Assembly: GCA_023436425.1 (NCBI GenBank)
Contig: JAEZJD010000051.1
Span: 1-5,733 of the forward strand
DNA length: 5,733 bases
Direction of reading: 5' to 3'
From: Bacteroidota bacterium
GTDB taxonomy: Bacteria; Bacteroidota; Bacteroidia; Chitinophagales; Chitinophagaceae
Part shown: positions 5,452 through 5,733 of the stretch, in pieces
How the letters are laid out: every line of letters starts with the position of its first letter
Position numbering within the stretch: position 1 is the first letter of the stretch
Made by a program: the position numbers and the translations under genes
The notes under the pieces: model-generated
Told to the model about the DNA's origin: nothing
Database searches by the model: none
Seen by the model: the letters and a program-made list of their open reading frames with translations, nothing else

Positions 5452-5733
5452 ATGGAAAGAATTCACACGCTTATCGACAAGTTGCTTCAGCAAAAGCAAC
5501 AAAACGCTTCTGCAGCACACCTTCTCTTCACAGTGCAACTGCTACACGCAGAACTTCTTAGAAGCACACAAAAAAATAGTTCGTTGGGAACGCCGAAAGT
5601 GGCGGTAACGTTGCCTGCAAACGTGGCTTTTGTAGAAGAAGCAATAAAAAGTGCGCTTGCTGACGTGAAAGAAGACGTTGAGAAGCCTAAAATAGAAAGT
5701 GCCGCAAGAGAGCAACTTTTTTCACCAATACCC
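5452..5733 (+). CDS. Hypothetical protein, partial (C-terminus beyond the right edge)
   Basis: A plus-strand reading frame that is open from the ATG at 5452 to the window edge, giving 94 residues; I do not recognise the family. There is no signal peptide or membrane helix. Residues 1-40 (from MERIHTLIDKLLQQ to the QLLHAELL segment) look like two amphipathic helices rich in Gln and Leu. Residues 46-60 are a Val/Pro/Ala stretch (LGTPKVAVTLPANVAF), and 61-90 are a charged helix-prone segment (VEEAIKSALADVKEDVEK). It is judged coding because of the long open frame, its composition, the A-rich leader, and the absence of any competing minus-strand gene here. The first in-frame ATG is used; no start codon with a plausible context lies just upstream. 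It diverges from tdk and shares a 110-base intergenic region with it. The function cannot be inferred. Confidence 0.72.
   Translation, partial: MERIHTLIDKLLQQKQQNASAAHLLFTVQLLHAELLRSTQKNSSLGTPKVAVTLPANVAFVEEAIKSALADVKEDVEKPKIESAAREQLFSPIP

Overview
The window is an ordinary-looking chromosomal stretch from a member of the Bacteroidota, most likely of the Chitinophaga type. This is inferred from three things: gene starts that lack Shine-Dalgarno sequences and follow A/T-rich leaders, one perfect match to the Bacteroidota -7 promoter element (TAnnTTTG), and protein types typical of the phylum (a CcmD-like protein with a signal peptide, an animal-like glutamate dehydrogenase, small lipoproteins). 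No RNA gene, CRISPR array, insertion sequence or phage gene is visible. All recognisable genes lie on the minus strand except one at the right edge.

Read in the direction of transcription from the right: an unrecognised gene (5452 to the edge, plus strand, cut off) diverges from tdk (thymidine kinase, 5341-4763). The tdk gene overlaps ccmB (haem export permease). A 123-base gap with a plausible promoter follows, then ccmC (haem-handling membrane protein), ccmD (small membrane partner, ATGA overlap with ccmC) and gdhA (glutamate dehydrogenase), which ends at a hairpin terminator (1613-1585). The block links nucleotide salvage, cytochrome c haem delivery and central nitrogen metabolism in one probable read-through unit. 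The ATPase CcmA and the haem chaperone and lyase (CcmE, CcmF) are not in the window.

Next comes a single small lipoprotein gene (1511-1290) with its own terminator (1265-1229). Its mature part is four tandem 11-residue repeats. Last is a two-gene unit of a lipoprotein alpha/beta hydrolase (1133-285) and a thioredoxin (279 to the left edge, cut off), five bases apart.

Nothing here amounts to a clearly new system. The points most worth a second look are the hendecad-repeat lipoprotein, the antenna-like segment in the bacterial glutamate dehydrogenase, the loss of the tryptophan-rich haem motif in CcmC, and the altered nucleophile elbow of the hydrolase.
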